Made by a program: the position numbers and the translations under genes | Shown: in pieces, positions 45,600 through 58,015 of the stretch | How the letters are laid out: every line of letters begins with the position of its first letter | Numbering within the stretch: position 1 is the stretch's first letter | The notes under the pieces: model-generated | Seen by the model: only the letters and a program-made list of their open reading frames with translations | What the model was told of the DNA's origin: nothing | The model's database searches: none | Assembly (NCBI RefSeq): GCF_037975245.1 | Contig: NC_092576.1 | Coordinates: 34,946,611-35,010,610 of the forward strand | Source of the DNA: Apostichopus japonicus | Taxonomy: Eukaryota > Echinodermata > Holothuroidea > Aspidochirotida > Stichopodidae | Length of the DNA: 64,000 bases | Reading direction: 5' to 3'

Positions 45600-45775
45600 A
45601 GATTTTGCAAGACTTTGAGCAGATGTATGGAGATCAGGTCACCAATAACTTTTGATGAAATGGGAGGGTACATTCCCGCTTCATTTGGAAGTACATAGCA
45701 TGTACTCACCAACTCAGCTCTGCGGGACCTTCAGTTTGAATTTGAAGAAACAGAAAAGTCTGAGGGTATGTTTCA
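45600..45775 (+). pseudogene. Possible decayed upstream exon in the 5.27-kb transposon
   Basis: Acceptor-like TTGTAG at 45596-45601, then coding-like ILQDFEQMYGDQVTN, and after a frame change LRDLQFEFEETEKSEG before GTATG. The mix of frames suggests decay. Low confidence that it belongs to the same gene as 47647-47982. Confidence 0.3.
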
Positions 45776-47646
45776 AAAAAGTGCTAACATTTTGTAGTCA
45801 TGTGACTCTCATTGTGCAAGTTCAGTCAAGTTTTCTGTAGTGAATATTTAGTATGTTAGCTCTTTAAAAGACTGCTATAGGTGAAATCATGTACAGAAAA
45901 GTGGCAATGCTGTTAACAGTTTGTCTGGGAGTCTGGGACCCAACTTTCTTTAAACATACATGGAAGAAATGAATGAAAGTGATTAAACTAAAACTGAATT
46001 ACATTCCAATCTAGATTTTGAAGAAGACTTAAGTTCTGACACCATAGAAGCTGGTGGGAGCTTATGTGATTGGTGGGCATCTACCTGTCTAATGATAGTT
46101 CATTAAGTGGTATTATCTCCTGCAGTCTTATGTGAATTTTCAAGTACTGAAGCTAACTTGGCTAAACTGATCCATGGGAGGGGACCCATCACGAATGTAT
46201 CCAAAAATTGAGGTCAAAGATCATTTAAGTGTCAATTCAGGCTGCAGCGTGTGAATCAAAAATAGCCAGATCATTATCAGATTGCTCGCAAATTGTTGAA
46301 ATCAGTGGATTAAAACTTGTATCCAGATTTCAGATCAAAGGTTATAACTATTGGGTCTAAATTTGTAGCCAGTTCTTAGGCCCATTCACTAAAACTGATT
46401 AAGCTGGCAATCCTGTTCACTTTTGCTTTAATTCCAGCTGTGGAGTAAGGGTAAACTGAAGGAAATTTGTTTCTTGAGCCACGTACTGTTAAAGCGCTGT
46501 GGGTGGAGGGGTGTGTTATTATTCTAGAAACATTCTAGAACCAATGTTGTAAGTCTGGTGGTGTAGGGTTGTACCTGTATAGCCACTTGCTTGGTTCATT
46601 CATTGATACGAGTTACTGTACCACTTGATGCCTTAGTTTCCTCAATCCAACAGTGTATTCAATAAGCAAAAGTATTAATTTCCTGGCCTAACCAATTTCA
46701 ATTATAGAAGAATCCCAGAAATCCTTCAGTCTTCCACCATATTTATTTTAGTGACTTTGAAAAGACCTATGACTGTGAAATTGACATAGGCCTATGTAAT
46801 TGGGTTCAGTGGACATAAAAGTATATCAGAATAATGTTTTTTTTTTTTCTTGGCATGCAGTGCCTACGTGTAATTTGTATATTGCAATTTCTAGAGCAAG
46901 TAGTAGGAACAAACAATTACTAACTGACACGTCACACTATTTTGTTGACATATACATCTGTTTTGTTGAGATATGTAATCTGTTTTTATGTTTTTCATTA
47001 TTAAGAAACTTTTCATTTTCTTCTTTAGAACATGCATCCAGGTACGGTCTCTTTGCATAGGTTCACCTATTGCCGTCTTTCAACACAAGGAAAAGTAGAA
47101 AATGCATTCGAGATGACAATGTCCGTTACTTCATCGCCTGGCAACCAGTAAGTTGTTTTGTGTGTTGAGTGGGAAAGATCTGCCAAAATTCATGCAGAGT
47201 GATCAATCTTTAACCATTTGAGCCTAGGGGATATTGGTACTGACATTCTGTCCTCTAGGCCTCAGCCCCTTGGCTCAATCTGTGCTGGGCGGTCCAGGTA
47301 GGTGCTCTTATTAAATGTGTCTTTCCTTCAGGAGATAAGGGTCAACCACATAAAACTATCTGATCCAGATGTGGGTTAATGTAGACTATTCTGTACCTGA
47401 GCCAGATAATCCTGTATTATAATCAAGTTATATTTGCATGTTCTTGTAGCTGGTTAGTTATTAATATGGATTTTATATTTGGTTAAAACATGGCACAAGC
47501 CAGGCAGCAGTTCAGGCAAGATACATAATAGTACGGTTAGTGATGCAAGCAGGATGTGAAGTAATTGTCAGCTGGACTAGTTGAAGTTTTAAGAAATCAG
47601 CACTATTTTGGAAATTAATGCATGAATTAATTTCCTTTCTTCTTAG

Positions 47647-47982
47647 ATCGGAACAAATGTGGAAGAATATGCAAAGAAAAGCCAACTCAGCAGAAAACAG
47701 CCACACCTCTTGGCCATTGGAAGCAATGTGACTGACTTGCAGCACTTTTTTGTAGTTCTGGATGGAGTTGCCCTACCTGTTTCCAGGCAAGCATGTGGAA
47801 TTGTAGCAGCAGCTACAGATATTCTAATGAAAGTTCATTATGTTTTTATTGTAGCATATGCGGTGCAGCTCACAGATTTCTACACCTTTATCCAAACTGT
47901 GGTGTATGGCATACCTCCATCAGGTCAAAAGATAAGTAATCGTGTAAAGGAGATAAGGATTGCTTTGCAAAATGTGGAGTAG
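47647..47982 (+). CDS. Terminal exon of an uncharacterised transposon-borne gene
   Basis: Opens after a CTTAG acceptor at 47646 and reads 111 codons to a stop. Features: QPHLLAIGSNVTDLQHFFVV, a KVHYVFIVAYAVQLTDFYTF segment and VVYGIPPSGQKI. From memory this resembles the C-terminal segment of uncharacterised proteins that are multi-copy in fish and invertebrate genomes; no function is known. Upstream exon candidates around 45600-45775 and 47030-47155 contain frame breaks, so the gene is probably inactive. Confidence 0.5.
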   Translation: MGTNVEEYAKKSQLSRKQPHLLAIGSNVTDLQHFFVVLDGVALPVSRQACGIVAAATDILMKVHYVFIVAYAVQLTDFYTFIQTVVYGIPPSGQKISNRVKEIRIALQNVE

Positions 47983-49481
47983 AGACTGTTCACAGTTTAG
48001 TTTAAAAGCATAAAGGAAAGTTTTTTGCAAGCGTGTCTGAAAATTTATTCGTTTTAATTACAAGCATTAATCTCTTTCATGATTTCTCATAACGTTTCTT
48101 AAGTAAGTTGCAATGGCCATTTTGTAGTAGAAAAACATGCCGTATGTTTTATCTTTGGGATCAGTGTTTCAATTCTTGTAATCCTTTAGAGCTTAGTATG
48201 TAGCTATTATCTAAAGTGTAGTTGGATTTTTGACATTAACAGAATTATAAGGCCTACAACACAGGGTAAACAAATACAAAACTGACCACTACACAACTTA
48301 GACCCACATATATCTCTAAAATCATCTCCAGATGAACCTGGTTGTGATGGATAAATCAAGTTTTGACCAGTTATTCAGGTTGTACAGTTGATAATTTAAG
48401 TTGCTTATAAACATGGGAGGGATACTGCTTGCACCAGATCTCAGCCACAGCCACTCACATGAATTACTCATTAATAATTAATGACTCACAATATGTCAGG
48501 CACTTGTTCGCCCTTGGGAGCGTAGGTTTACCTAACTTAGTCTTGATTGGGTGTTGTCACTGTTACTTTTATCTTGTTTTAAAACATTCATTCAGACTGT
48601 TAGAGGATATTCAGTGTTTCAGTTTATTTTTGACCCATTTGGGGATCAAGTTGGTGTTATTTTCATTTGACTTCATGAAAAGAGTGGAGTGAATAGGTTT
48701 GAAGATGTTGTTCAAAATAAGGGACCATGGAAACTCAACCTCATTGGGTGGTAAAAACTGGTTTGTTTATTTATTTAATTTTTGTCCAATCTGAGATCTT
48801 ATCCAGTTGGAATCTGGATTTTACTGGATTGTACTGGATTTTACTGGATTTTAGGGGTGCATAGTCCCATCTACTGTCAATATCACTCAGTACTAATACA
48901 GTAAATTAATATCATGTTTTAACTTAGTAACATCCATGGCTAAATGTAAACATAAAGTTAGGCTAGAACACTATGCATGGATATACTCTAGCACTTCTGG
49001 TCAACAGCCTTAAATTTTTATAGTAAACAAAGGGCTTAGCTGACATACTTAAGCTAATCTGTCTACACTATATGGTTTAAGTCTAACTCATGATTTTATT
49101 TCTCAAGTACAGGAAGCAATAAAATAAAGAAAGAAAAGAAATGTGTTCCCTTTTATTTCAGTCAGGTGATGCTGTGTTTTGACCTACCCTTTACATTCCA
49201 TATTTTGCAAGTGATACAGATTCTGAGTCTACAGTAAGTGGTGCTCTGTACACCCTAATACTGACCTAAGGACTTGCACTTACAGGTGCCTACTTTGCTC
49301 TTTCCAGTGCTGGTGGTAGCACTTAAAGTGCGGGACTGTTGCAGCACTTTTCAGGTGCTGGTATAGTTAGCACCATTGAGAGTGTTATTTATAGCACTTA
49401 GGGTGCTGTCCCTCTCAGGGCTCTTGGAAAGTGCTGTAAAATAGCACTCTATGTGCTGTTTTCAGCACTTTGGTTTTTAGA

Positions 49482-49484
<3 letters not shown>

Positions 49485-49571
<87 letters not shown>

Positions 49572-49633
49572 CTATATATATATATATATATACACATATA
49601 TATATATGTATATATATATATACATCTATACAC

Positions 49634-49709
<76 letters not shown>

Positions 49710-49764
49710 CTATATATATATATACATATATATATATATTTATATATTTATATATATATATACA

Positions 49765-49821
<57 letters not shown>

Positions 49822-49822
49822 A
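49485..49822. repeat. (TA)n/(TG)n microsatellite right of transposon
   Basis: About 340 bases of TA with CA and CTA interruptions ending in (TG)n. Several long Tyr/Ile-repeat reading frames here are artefacts of the repeat. Confidence 0.93.
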
Positions 49823-50140
49823 TTGTGTGTGTCCAGAGATATATTGTACGTCCAGGGGTTCGAAACCGGTAAGAAAGGTCGCAATGCCACTGTGGGCATT
49901 TGTCACCTGTATTACACAATACTAGTTCTGTTTTTAGTGACGTAATTTGCCTTACTCTAGAGATCAAACATGATGCTATCCAACTCAAAATCATTGTCAT
50001 TCCTAAAGCAGGACCTCGAAAGAGATACTTTAAACAGAATCTGTTAAATTACTTGTACATAAATGACAATTGAATATGAATATTTATCTATAACTGAAAT
50101 TGTAATGAGTTGAAAAATCCAAAAAAGTGAACAAACTTCC

Positions 50141-50225
50141 AGTCTCCATCCGGGAATCGAATCCAGGCCTTCCGATGTATGTACGGACACCCCTAACTGT
50201 TATGTTCGGACAACTCCTACCAGGC
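50141..50225 (-). repeat. Possible SINE fragment (paralogous copy)
   Basis: Copy of 11313-11395, with GGATTCGATTCCCGG on the minus strand, a better B box than the first copy. Confidence 0.4.
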
Positions 50226-50964
50226 ATTGTGTCTGTGTTATCATAGTGCCTATTCCAACGTATTTTGAAGGCTACAGAAAGTGATTTCAAAGCAAGCCAG
50301 AATACATATATATTGCCAATGTAATCTGATATTGGCAATGAACCATTAACTTCTTTGAATCAGCAATGTGTATTAGCAACAGAATGGGAGTCGAAAACAA
50401 AATTGAAAGATAAAGCACATGATATAAACCTGCATCTATTTTCATACGTTTATAACACCTTTGCGTGACAAGCAATGAACGAAAATGAAAACAGACTAAA
50501 TGGTGGATAAAAAATAAAAGAGTAAAACAATGAAGCATTCATGATGCGAAAGGGGAAGTATGATGTTAATGTTTCATATCTTCTTTTACAGCAACTTCCT
50601 GGAAAATTTAACGATTAAGAAGCTGTCGGTACGTTATACATTGAATATAGACACAGGTCAACATAGTTTGAAGAAAACGGCGTTGTCTTTAATTAATTAA
50701 TCATTAATTAAGTAATGGCACTTGAATGTTATACTAAATATAGTCTAAATTATCAGCAGATATCGACTAGTGATTGACATAGACGATGTTTGAAGTATGT
50801 ATTTTATTTCCTCCTGCAAGCAGTAACTCGCAAAAGAGCCTCATTGGCTTATCAAAGCCGCAAGCTGACCGAAGTCAGTCACTTACATTCATATTTAACG
50901 TCCATGATTATGAATTGCCAATTGTCAACAACTCTGTAACTGGACGACATACATTAATCTTGGA

Positions 50965-51024
50965 GTGACTCGAACTGGGGACCTTATGATTGGAAGGCAC
51001 CGGCGTTAACCAATGAGCTAACGT
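50965..51024 (-). repeat. tRNA-derived SINE-like sequence (paralogous copy)
   Basis: Copy of 15031-15095, with GCTCATTGGTTAACGCC and CCCCAGTTCGAGTC on the minus strand. Confidence 0.6.
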
Positions 51025-51639
51025 TCCTTGTCTTTGCAGAGTTGTAGTAAAACTGTTACAGTTGTGAAGTTGTTTAAAACACTGTTATTTAATATTCATA
51101 TGATGTCACGTGCATACAAAACAAAACAATAACAGAGAACTATGTCCCAGCATTATTCCAACTAAAATGTGAATGTCCAATGAAAAGGACTTATTCAATT
51201 GCTGATCTATTGTTATTCAAACTGTACTGTTACTTTTGTTAAAAGTCAAATTTTTATAGTGAAAATATGAAAAATAACCGACACTCGTCACCAATATTCT
51301 CTTGGCAAGATTGCTCAATTTAAAATCAGAGTGTAAAACTTACCGAACATTTTTTTTTTACTTTAGTCTACTAAACATGATAAAAGAAAACACACAATTT
51401 AATTGTTCATGCACAAACAATGAAATAAGTAACAATCGCAGTTTACTTTTATAACTGAAATGACCGTGACGAGACATGGTTGTAATTGAGCAAGCGCTTG
51501 ATGAGATGGATTGTTGACAATTTTATTTACTATCACCTTTGAAATGCTGACGATTGTCTTCTTTTCAATGCATGTTTGTACCAAATCTTCCAACATTTTA
51601 CTCGCTTCCCTTACCGAAATGCCAGATCTGGCTTTATAT

Positions 51640-52740
51640 CTGGTTTAATCTGGCCAGATCAAGTTTTATCTGGCCATATAAAGCCAGATATAACTGGATA
51701 TAGAGACAATCCAGATATGCAGATAAAGTTTTATCTGGCCATATAAAGCCAGATATGACTGGATATAGAGTCAATCCAGATATGCAGATCAAGTTTTATC
51801 TGGCCATATAAAGCCAGATATAACTGGATATAGAGTCAATCCAGATATGCAGATAAAGTTTTATCTGGCCATATAAAGCCAGATATAACTGGATATATGG
51901 AGTCAATCCAGATATGCAGATACAGTTTTATCTGGCCATATAAAGCCAGATATAACTGGATATAGAGTCAATCCAGATATGCAGATCAAGTTTTATCTGG
52001 CCATATAAAGCCAGATATAACTGGATATAGAGTCAATCCAGATATGCAGATAAAGTTTTATCTGGCCATATAAAGCCAGATATAACTGGATATAGAGTCA
52101 ATCCAGATATGCAGATAAAGTTTTATCTGGCCATATAAAGCCAGATATAACTGGATAAAGAGCCAATCCAGATATGCAGATAAAGTTTTATCTGGCCATA
52201 TAAAGCCAGATATAACTGGATATAGAGTCAATCCAGATATGCAGATCAAGTTTTATCTGGCCATATAAAGCCAGATATAACTGGATATAGAGTCAATCCA
52301 GCTATGCAGATCAAGTTTTATCTGGCCATATAAAGCCAGATATAACTGGATATAGAGTCAATCCAGATATGCAGATAAAGTTTTATCTGGCCATATAAAG
52401 CCAGATATAACTGGATATAGAGCCAATCCAGATATGCAGATAAAGTTTTATCTGGCCATATAAAGCCAGATATAACTGGATATAGAGCCAATCCAGATAT
52501 GCAGATAAAGTTTTATCTGGCCATATAAAGCCAGATATAACTGGATAAAGAGCCAATCCAGATATGCAGATAAAGTTTTATCTGGCCATATAAAGCCAGA
52601 TATAACTGGATAAAGAGCCAATCCAGATATGCAGATAAAGTTTTATCTGGCCATATAAAGCCAGATATGACTGGATATAGAGTCAATCCAGATATGCATA
52701 TAAAGTTTTATCTGTCAATATAAAGTCAGGTATAACTGGA
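51640..52740. repeat. 65-bp tandem repeat array (about 17 copies)
   Basis: Units begin around GATAAAGTTTTATCTGGCC and recur at 51657, 51722, 51787, 51852 and so on to about 52699, with one 67-bp spacing. Each unit holds several CCAGAT/ATCTGG words and short inverted repeats. The array ends in a local palindrome centred near 52745. Confidence 0.9.
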
Positions 52741-53689
52741 TATACATCATGTTTATCCAGTTATACTTGACTTTATATTGACAGATAAAACTTTAAGATT
52801 GTATGCTCTTACATAGTGTATTTTCATAGAGATTTACATTGCACTATATTGTGGTACTGCACTTTGCATATATATATATATATTTCAATAGTAAATCACT
52901 TACAGTGTATACACTAAGTCAAAGGGGGAATAACTATCTCTATCTGGGTTGCTAGGCAACCACAGGGTCTTAGCTTGAAACAGGATGACTCAGAGGTTGA
53001 TTAAGTGTGAAGGCCACGTTTGAACAATGGACATATGTATTTTGATACTTTGTAGGAGTGAGATAGGAAAGGGAGCTATGTGTACACTAGTGTCCACATG
53101 GTAGGAGTAAAGAGCAGAAGGAAGTTTAACAGAAAGGATTGGTAAATTAAGAAAAGGTGATGGAGATTCATAAATAATATCCTATTGATGTCAGGACATT
53201 GGCAAAGGTTTCTATAGTGAACTGAACAGTCCGAAGTAAGGAAGAAGTTTTTGGAACGGATGGCAACAAGGAATATATTTTGGGACTGAACTTCGATACT
53301 GAATGGAACATATATCGCCCTCCTGGAACTTATTTATTAAAGCAAATATATTAAATAAAAGAATAGCACAACGTTATTTAGTATCAACATCTACAGGACC
53401 ACAGAAGAATAAAGAACTCAACCTTCAAGTATTATTTTTGAACAGCGGTCATTTTATGACCATAGCAGTCGGATTAGGTAACAGCAAGGAGCTTGCACAT
53501 TACATATTTCCACTTTGTTCCAATCCAGTTGAGTTCTAGAACACAGCTGTGTTTATATTTTGTGTGTGTCTTGCTCTCTGTATGGGTCTCCGTACCAGAA
53601 CAGAGATAACTGATCACGCTGGAAAGTTAATATCAATGCTAGTCCAGTTTTGGCCACTTATTTCCTATTTGATTGACATTTTAGCCAGA

Positions 53690-54245
53690 TATATTTTTTT
53701 ATATTGGTCATATAAAAGTTTATCTGGATTTTCTTTATATCAACCAGATAAAGTTGTATCTGGCCCAGATATGGATGGCAACAAAATTAGCCAGATAAAC
53801 TTTTATATGGGCCATCCCAAAGTTTATCTGGATTTTCTTTATATCAACCAGATAAAGTTTTATCTGGCCCAGATATGGATGCAATAACATTTAGCCAGAT
53901 CAAATTTTATATGGGCCATATTAAAGTTTATCTGGATTTTCTTCATATCAACCAGATAAAGTTTTATCTGGCCCAGATATGGATGCAATAAAATTTAACC
54001 AGATCAAATTTTATATGGGCCATATAAAAGTTTATCTGGATTTTCTTTATATCAACCAGATAAAGTTTTATCTGGCCCAGATATGGATGCAATAACATTT
54101 AACCAGATCAAATTTTATATGGGCCATATAAAACTTTATCTGGATTTTCTTTATATCAACCAGATAAAATTTTATCTGGCCCAGATATGGATGCAATAAA
54201 ATTTAACCAGATCAAATTTTATATGGGCCATATAAAACTTTATTT
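53690..54245. repeat. 104-bp tandem repeat array (about 5 copies)
   Basis: CCAGATAAAGTTTTATCTGG-type starts at 53744, 53848, 53952, 54056 and 54160. Related in vocabulary to the 65-bp array of the left arm but with a different unit. Confidence 0.88.
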
Positions 54246-54388
54246 TATATCAAGTTATATCTGCCCAATTTTTTATCTGGCCAGATATAAATTCCAGATC
54301 TGCAGCAGATCTGGCCCAGATTAAAATTCCAGATCTGGGCCAGATCTGGATTTTTATATCTGGCCCAGATCTGGGATTTCGGTAAGGG

Positions 54389-57211
54389 TTAGTATTTTTT
54401 TTTCTCTTGTTGTTATTTCTGCAACAAAACGTTTACTCCGATTACTCCATAACTTTAAGATTCATTGTATCATAATATATAATGTTTATTGAACAAGAAC
54501 GATAATAAGGAACCACTCACCTGGTGAATTTATGAGTGAGAACCATAAGTCATACAATAAATGCTCTCGCAGTTCCAACACGTGCACTAATGAGTGGTAT
54601 ATTAACATATGCTTAGCGAAAGTAAAACACTTATTATGTGAATATCCAATTTAAACTTACCTTTGAAGGAAGCACTTAAGATGGACACTTGTTACTTGAA
54701 GGCGGATATCGATGCGGTGATAAAGGTATTGTAACTTGTTACCGCAACTCGTTAAGGAAATTCAACATTTCTTTGACAAGGAGACATATACTGATGTTTC
54801 CTCTTTGATATTTTTCCACTTTTGTTCCCCTTTCTTTTCTCGACTGACATATATCGACGCGATGACAGCTACCGCACACTGTATTCTCCGAAAGTGAAAG
54901 ATAGTATATCGACACAAAAACACAATGGAAATGTACTTTCGTCCGAAACACAATATAGGTCAGGCAAAACAAGAACGAAATGTTATGACGCTAAGATTGC
55001 TTTCTCCACTGTGTTTATACGTTTGAATAACAAGCTACGATATGGATGGAACTACCCCCTCCCCACCACCACTCCTAGATCACCGACCCTCCACTCTCGG
55101 GAATCATCGCCCCAGCAAGTGAAAGATATGCTGAAATAAATGCCAAAGCTGTTAAGGCTGTATAGGTTCGACAGTGTGTTGTACGAAAAACGTGTAACGG
55201 AACTTCACCATGACCTATTATGAACCCCAAGGACACGATTAACCCAAAGCTCACAACGATTCGCAATATCTATTCTGGAGCAAACATTGTGTGAATCCAT
55301 TCCGATGTTTATTCAACTGTCTTGTGGACAACCTATACAACACTATAATCCAATTGATCAGGAAGGATTAGATTCAGAAGGGTCATCAGTTGCCCCTAGG
55401 TATTGTTAGAAAGTAAAACTGTAAAACACAAAACTGTAAAAAAAACAGAACTGGTTATTGATGTTCTGATTTCAGTATTCATTTACTGCCTAACTCAAAA
55501 GTCTTTTGCCTCACTGATACAAATCTATTCGATGATTTCACAGTGTTTAAGAATGTGTTTGAGATTGAATTGAATTGAATTTGAATTATGTCCACAATCG
55601 GAAATTCGGCTTTCCACAGGTCGTAAACGAAAAAGACTAAAAGGAAATAAGAAAAGCAATAGTATAAGTATCAATAGACTACGATATACATACAGTAATA
55701 CAAACATATATACAGCAAGTCCTAAAATAAAAAACTTATCTTCTCACTTTTGAATTAAATATATGGATAGAATTAGGCACACATGATAATCTATAGCGTG
55801 GTGGGCGTAAACGCAATCCAGAGCGGTTGTAAATCTAGTGTTCAAACAAAGGGTGTGTTGGGTCCTGCCTGATTTTTTATTGATTTTATTTATTGAAGAC
55901 TCTCACCTGATACAAGCAGATACAAGCACGATTCCTGATGTCCTCGGAAATACTTTTAAATAACTATGGTATTATATAACTAAAACTTGAGATGCAACAC
56001 CGATTACTATTACGATAGCTATATAGGCGTAAACTAAACTGTTTACAGTGATCCAATGTTAGTAAATTAGTAATTTACCTGTGTGGATAACCACAATGCA
56101 AGCAAACAGCTGGCTAATCATTATTAGCTGAATGAGCTTCAGACAGCTACTTTCAGAAACCAAAAGTAACTTTCATATTTGAAAGAAAAAAATCATTGCC
56201 ACATGGTCTTGCCCTACGAATTATGCTATTTAGATCGAAACATATTCAGATAGAGTGTTAAATATTTAGTCGTCATTTGCGACATGCGGACGAGTTATGT
56301 GTGTCACCAGTGATGGAAAGGTGTAAGAAAAGACCTTTCGCGGACAAAGGGAACCAGTACTGTAGATGTTTTTTGGGGAAGCCTCGGACGTCGTTAACTT
56401 TCTGGTAGATAACTCTCTCCAGACCTACAGTTATAATTGAAAAGTTAAAATCAAAGACTAATGCTAATCACTGGAACTTTGCATGAGTCTTTCTACCAAT
56501 GACTTAAGAGAGATATAAGTGAATCTAGTAATCACGAAATAACTTTGAAAACTTTTTTCTTTCTTCTACTGACTCGAGTAAGTGGATTGTTTTATGTAAG
56601 TATTAATGTCTGGAAAGTGTCATTTCCGGTATCTGCAAAGAGCATAATAAACATTTAACTTGTTTGTATTATTTTACCGTGAGATTGTCATAGTTGTCCA
56701 AGGAAAATAATATGAAAAGGCAGCCCCTCACCCTCCCTCCGGTTCACACAAACACCTGTTTTTGTGTTATACTTCCATATTGGTATGTGCATGCATGCAT
56801 TTCTCAATTAAATGTTAATGTTGAAAAGTATGTAGCAGTTTATGCAGTTCAAAATATCCCACCTTATGAAGTAATAGTACACAAAGTTCGATGCATGTAT
56901 ACATTCAGTCACAGTCATCAAATGAGTGATATGTTACCACGATTAATGTCTTCAGTGTGTCGTTTTTCCTACAAACCTTTGTCCGAACATGGTAAGTGCA
57001 TGTCATTTGGCCTTAAAATCACAGTAAAAGACATTGAAGACTCGCCCCAAACCGCGCGGCCATCTGAAAAAGTTATCTTACTGCTGCTTGCAAGTGACGT
57101 TTTGTTCGTGTCGCTACAAAATGCAGCCAGTAATGAAACGTGATAACGTGTAATCTTTAGCTGGATCTGAGATGTTCATCGATGTCTCGTTTGTACATTG
57201 TGCTGTGGGTA
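54389..57211. other. B-C intergenic, no gene recognised
   Basis: Near-identical counterpart of 15675-18492. The open frame 56694-57143 matches 18068-18424 and has no recognised domain. Confidence 0.6.
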
Positions 57212-57810
57212 TATTGACCGCAGCTGTATGTACTGACTTAATTTTACACTAGTGTCTAATTACCGACGGTAGCAAGCTATGTGTTTATTTTGTGGGATCG
57301 ATGGTGGTGTCTACCACTTCTGTTACACCTCAATCGAAACTAGGTCAGATTACCGGCATTAGACGTTTCTTTTTGCGCGATTCTTCACACCCTTTAAGTA
57401 AATTTGAATAGCCTATAGATAGAGTTACCGTCCAGAACATATTGGCTAGACTGAGAAGGCTTTGGCCTATCTCAAAACTCAGATTACTGGCTATGGCCAT
57501 ACTGCTTATGCCATAAGTGTAAATCGTTGGGAAAATGTTGCAAATGGGGGCTGTGTTGCATATTTGTACATAATTGTAGATATATTAATAGACTAAAATA
57601 TGATAAAGCTGAAGTAATGACTTAGGCTTACTTAAAGGGTGTGAAGACTCGCGCAAAAAGAAACGTCTAATGCCGGTAATTTGACCTAGTTTCGAATAAG
57701 GTGAAGCAAAAGTGTTAAACATCACCATCGATCCCAGAAAATACACACAATTTGCTACCGTCGGTAATTAGACACTAGTGTACAGTTAGTACATACAGCT
57801 GCGGTCAATA
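57212..57810. mobile_element. Foldback element with about 190-bp arms (copy 2)
   Basis: Paralogous copy of 18493-19091 with few substitutions, inherited through the segmental duplication rather than by a separate insertion, because its flanks also match. Confidence 0.85.
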
Positions 57811-57844
57811 CTAGGCGCGTATCCAGGGGGCGTTAGGGGCGCGC

Positions 57845-58015
57845 CCCCCCCCCGGGTAAGAAAAAGAGGAGAGAAAAAAAAGAGAAAGAAAAAAGGGAAA
57901 AAGAGGGGGAAAAGGAAGGAGAGGAAGGAAGGGAAAAGAGAAAGAAGAAAGAGAAAAATGAGAAAAGGAGGGAACAGAAGAAAAACGCCAAGACACCGGG
58001 AAGAGAAAGAGGAAT
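57845..58015. repeat. Purine-rich low-complexity tract (copy 2)
   Basis: Paralogue of 19130-19300 with a few substitutions. Confidence 0.7.

Larger units (their letters stand above)
44215..49484. mobile_element. 5.27-kb TIR DNA transposon inserted in (TA)n
   Basis: The ends are CACTCTAAAAACTGAAGTGC at left and the inverted CACTCTAAAAACCAAAGTGC at right, about 21 bases with two mismatches. Both ends are flanked by TA repeat, and the block is absent from the paralogous A-B interval. The terminal 200-250 bases at both ends are crowded with AGTGCT/AGCACT-type words, as expected of subterminal transposase-binding repeats. A partly degraded gene lies inside on the plus strand. The superfamily is not identified; no DDE domain was recognised. 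Confidence 0.8.
51608..54388. mobile_element. 2.78-kb foldback-like transposon with CCAGAT-rich tandem arms
   Basis: Starts CCCTTACCGAAATGCCAGAT and ends with the inverse of CCCTTACCGAAATCCCAGAT. TT flanks both ends, and the paralogous empty site CTCGCTTAGTATT is preserved at about 15668-15680, which gives a 2-bp target duplication (TT). The left arm is about 17 copies of a 65-bp unit and the right arm about five copies of a 104-bp unit, both full of CCAGAT/ATCTGG. The centre (about 52800-53660) is unique with no recognisable transposase. It resembles foldback elements in design; the family is unknown. Confidence 0.85.

Noticed and set aside
49453-49945. Long Tyr/Ile/His repeat reading frames on both strands
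   Set aside because: They are translations of a (TA)n/(CA)n microsatellite; every frame is open and there is no coding signature.
51640-52740. CRISPR array
   Set aside because: Regular 65-bp repeats have no unique spacers, and the context is eukaryotic inside a TIR-bounded transposon.
53303-53539. Possible transposase fragment in the centre of the foldback element
   Set aside because: An 78-residue open frame with no recognisable catalytic motif; insufficient support.
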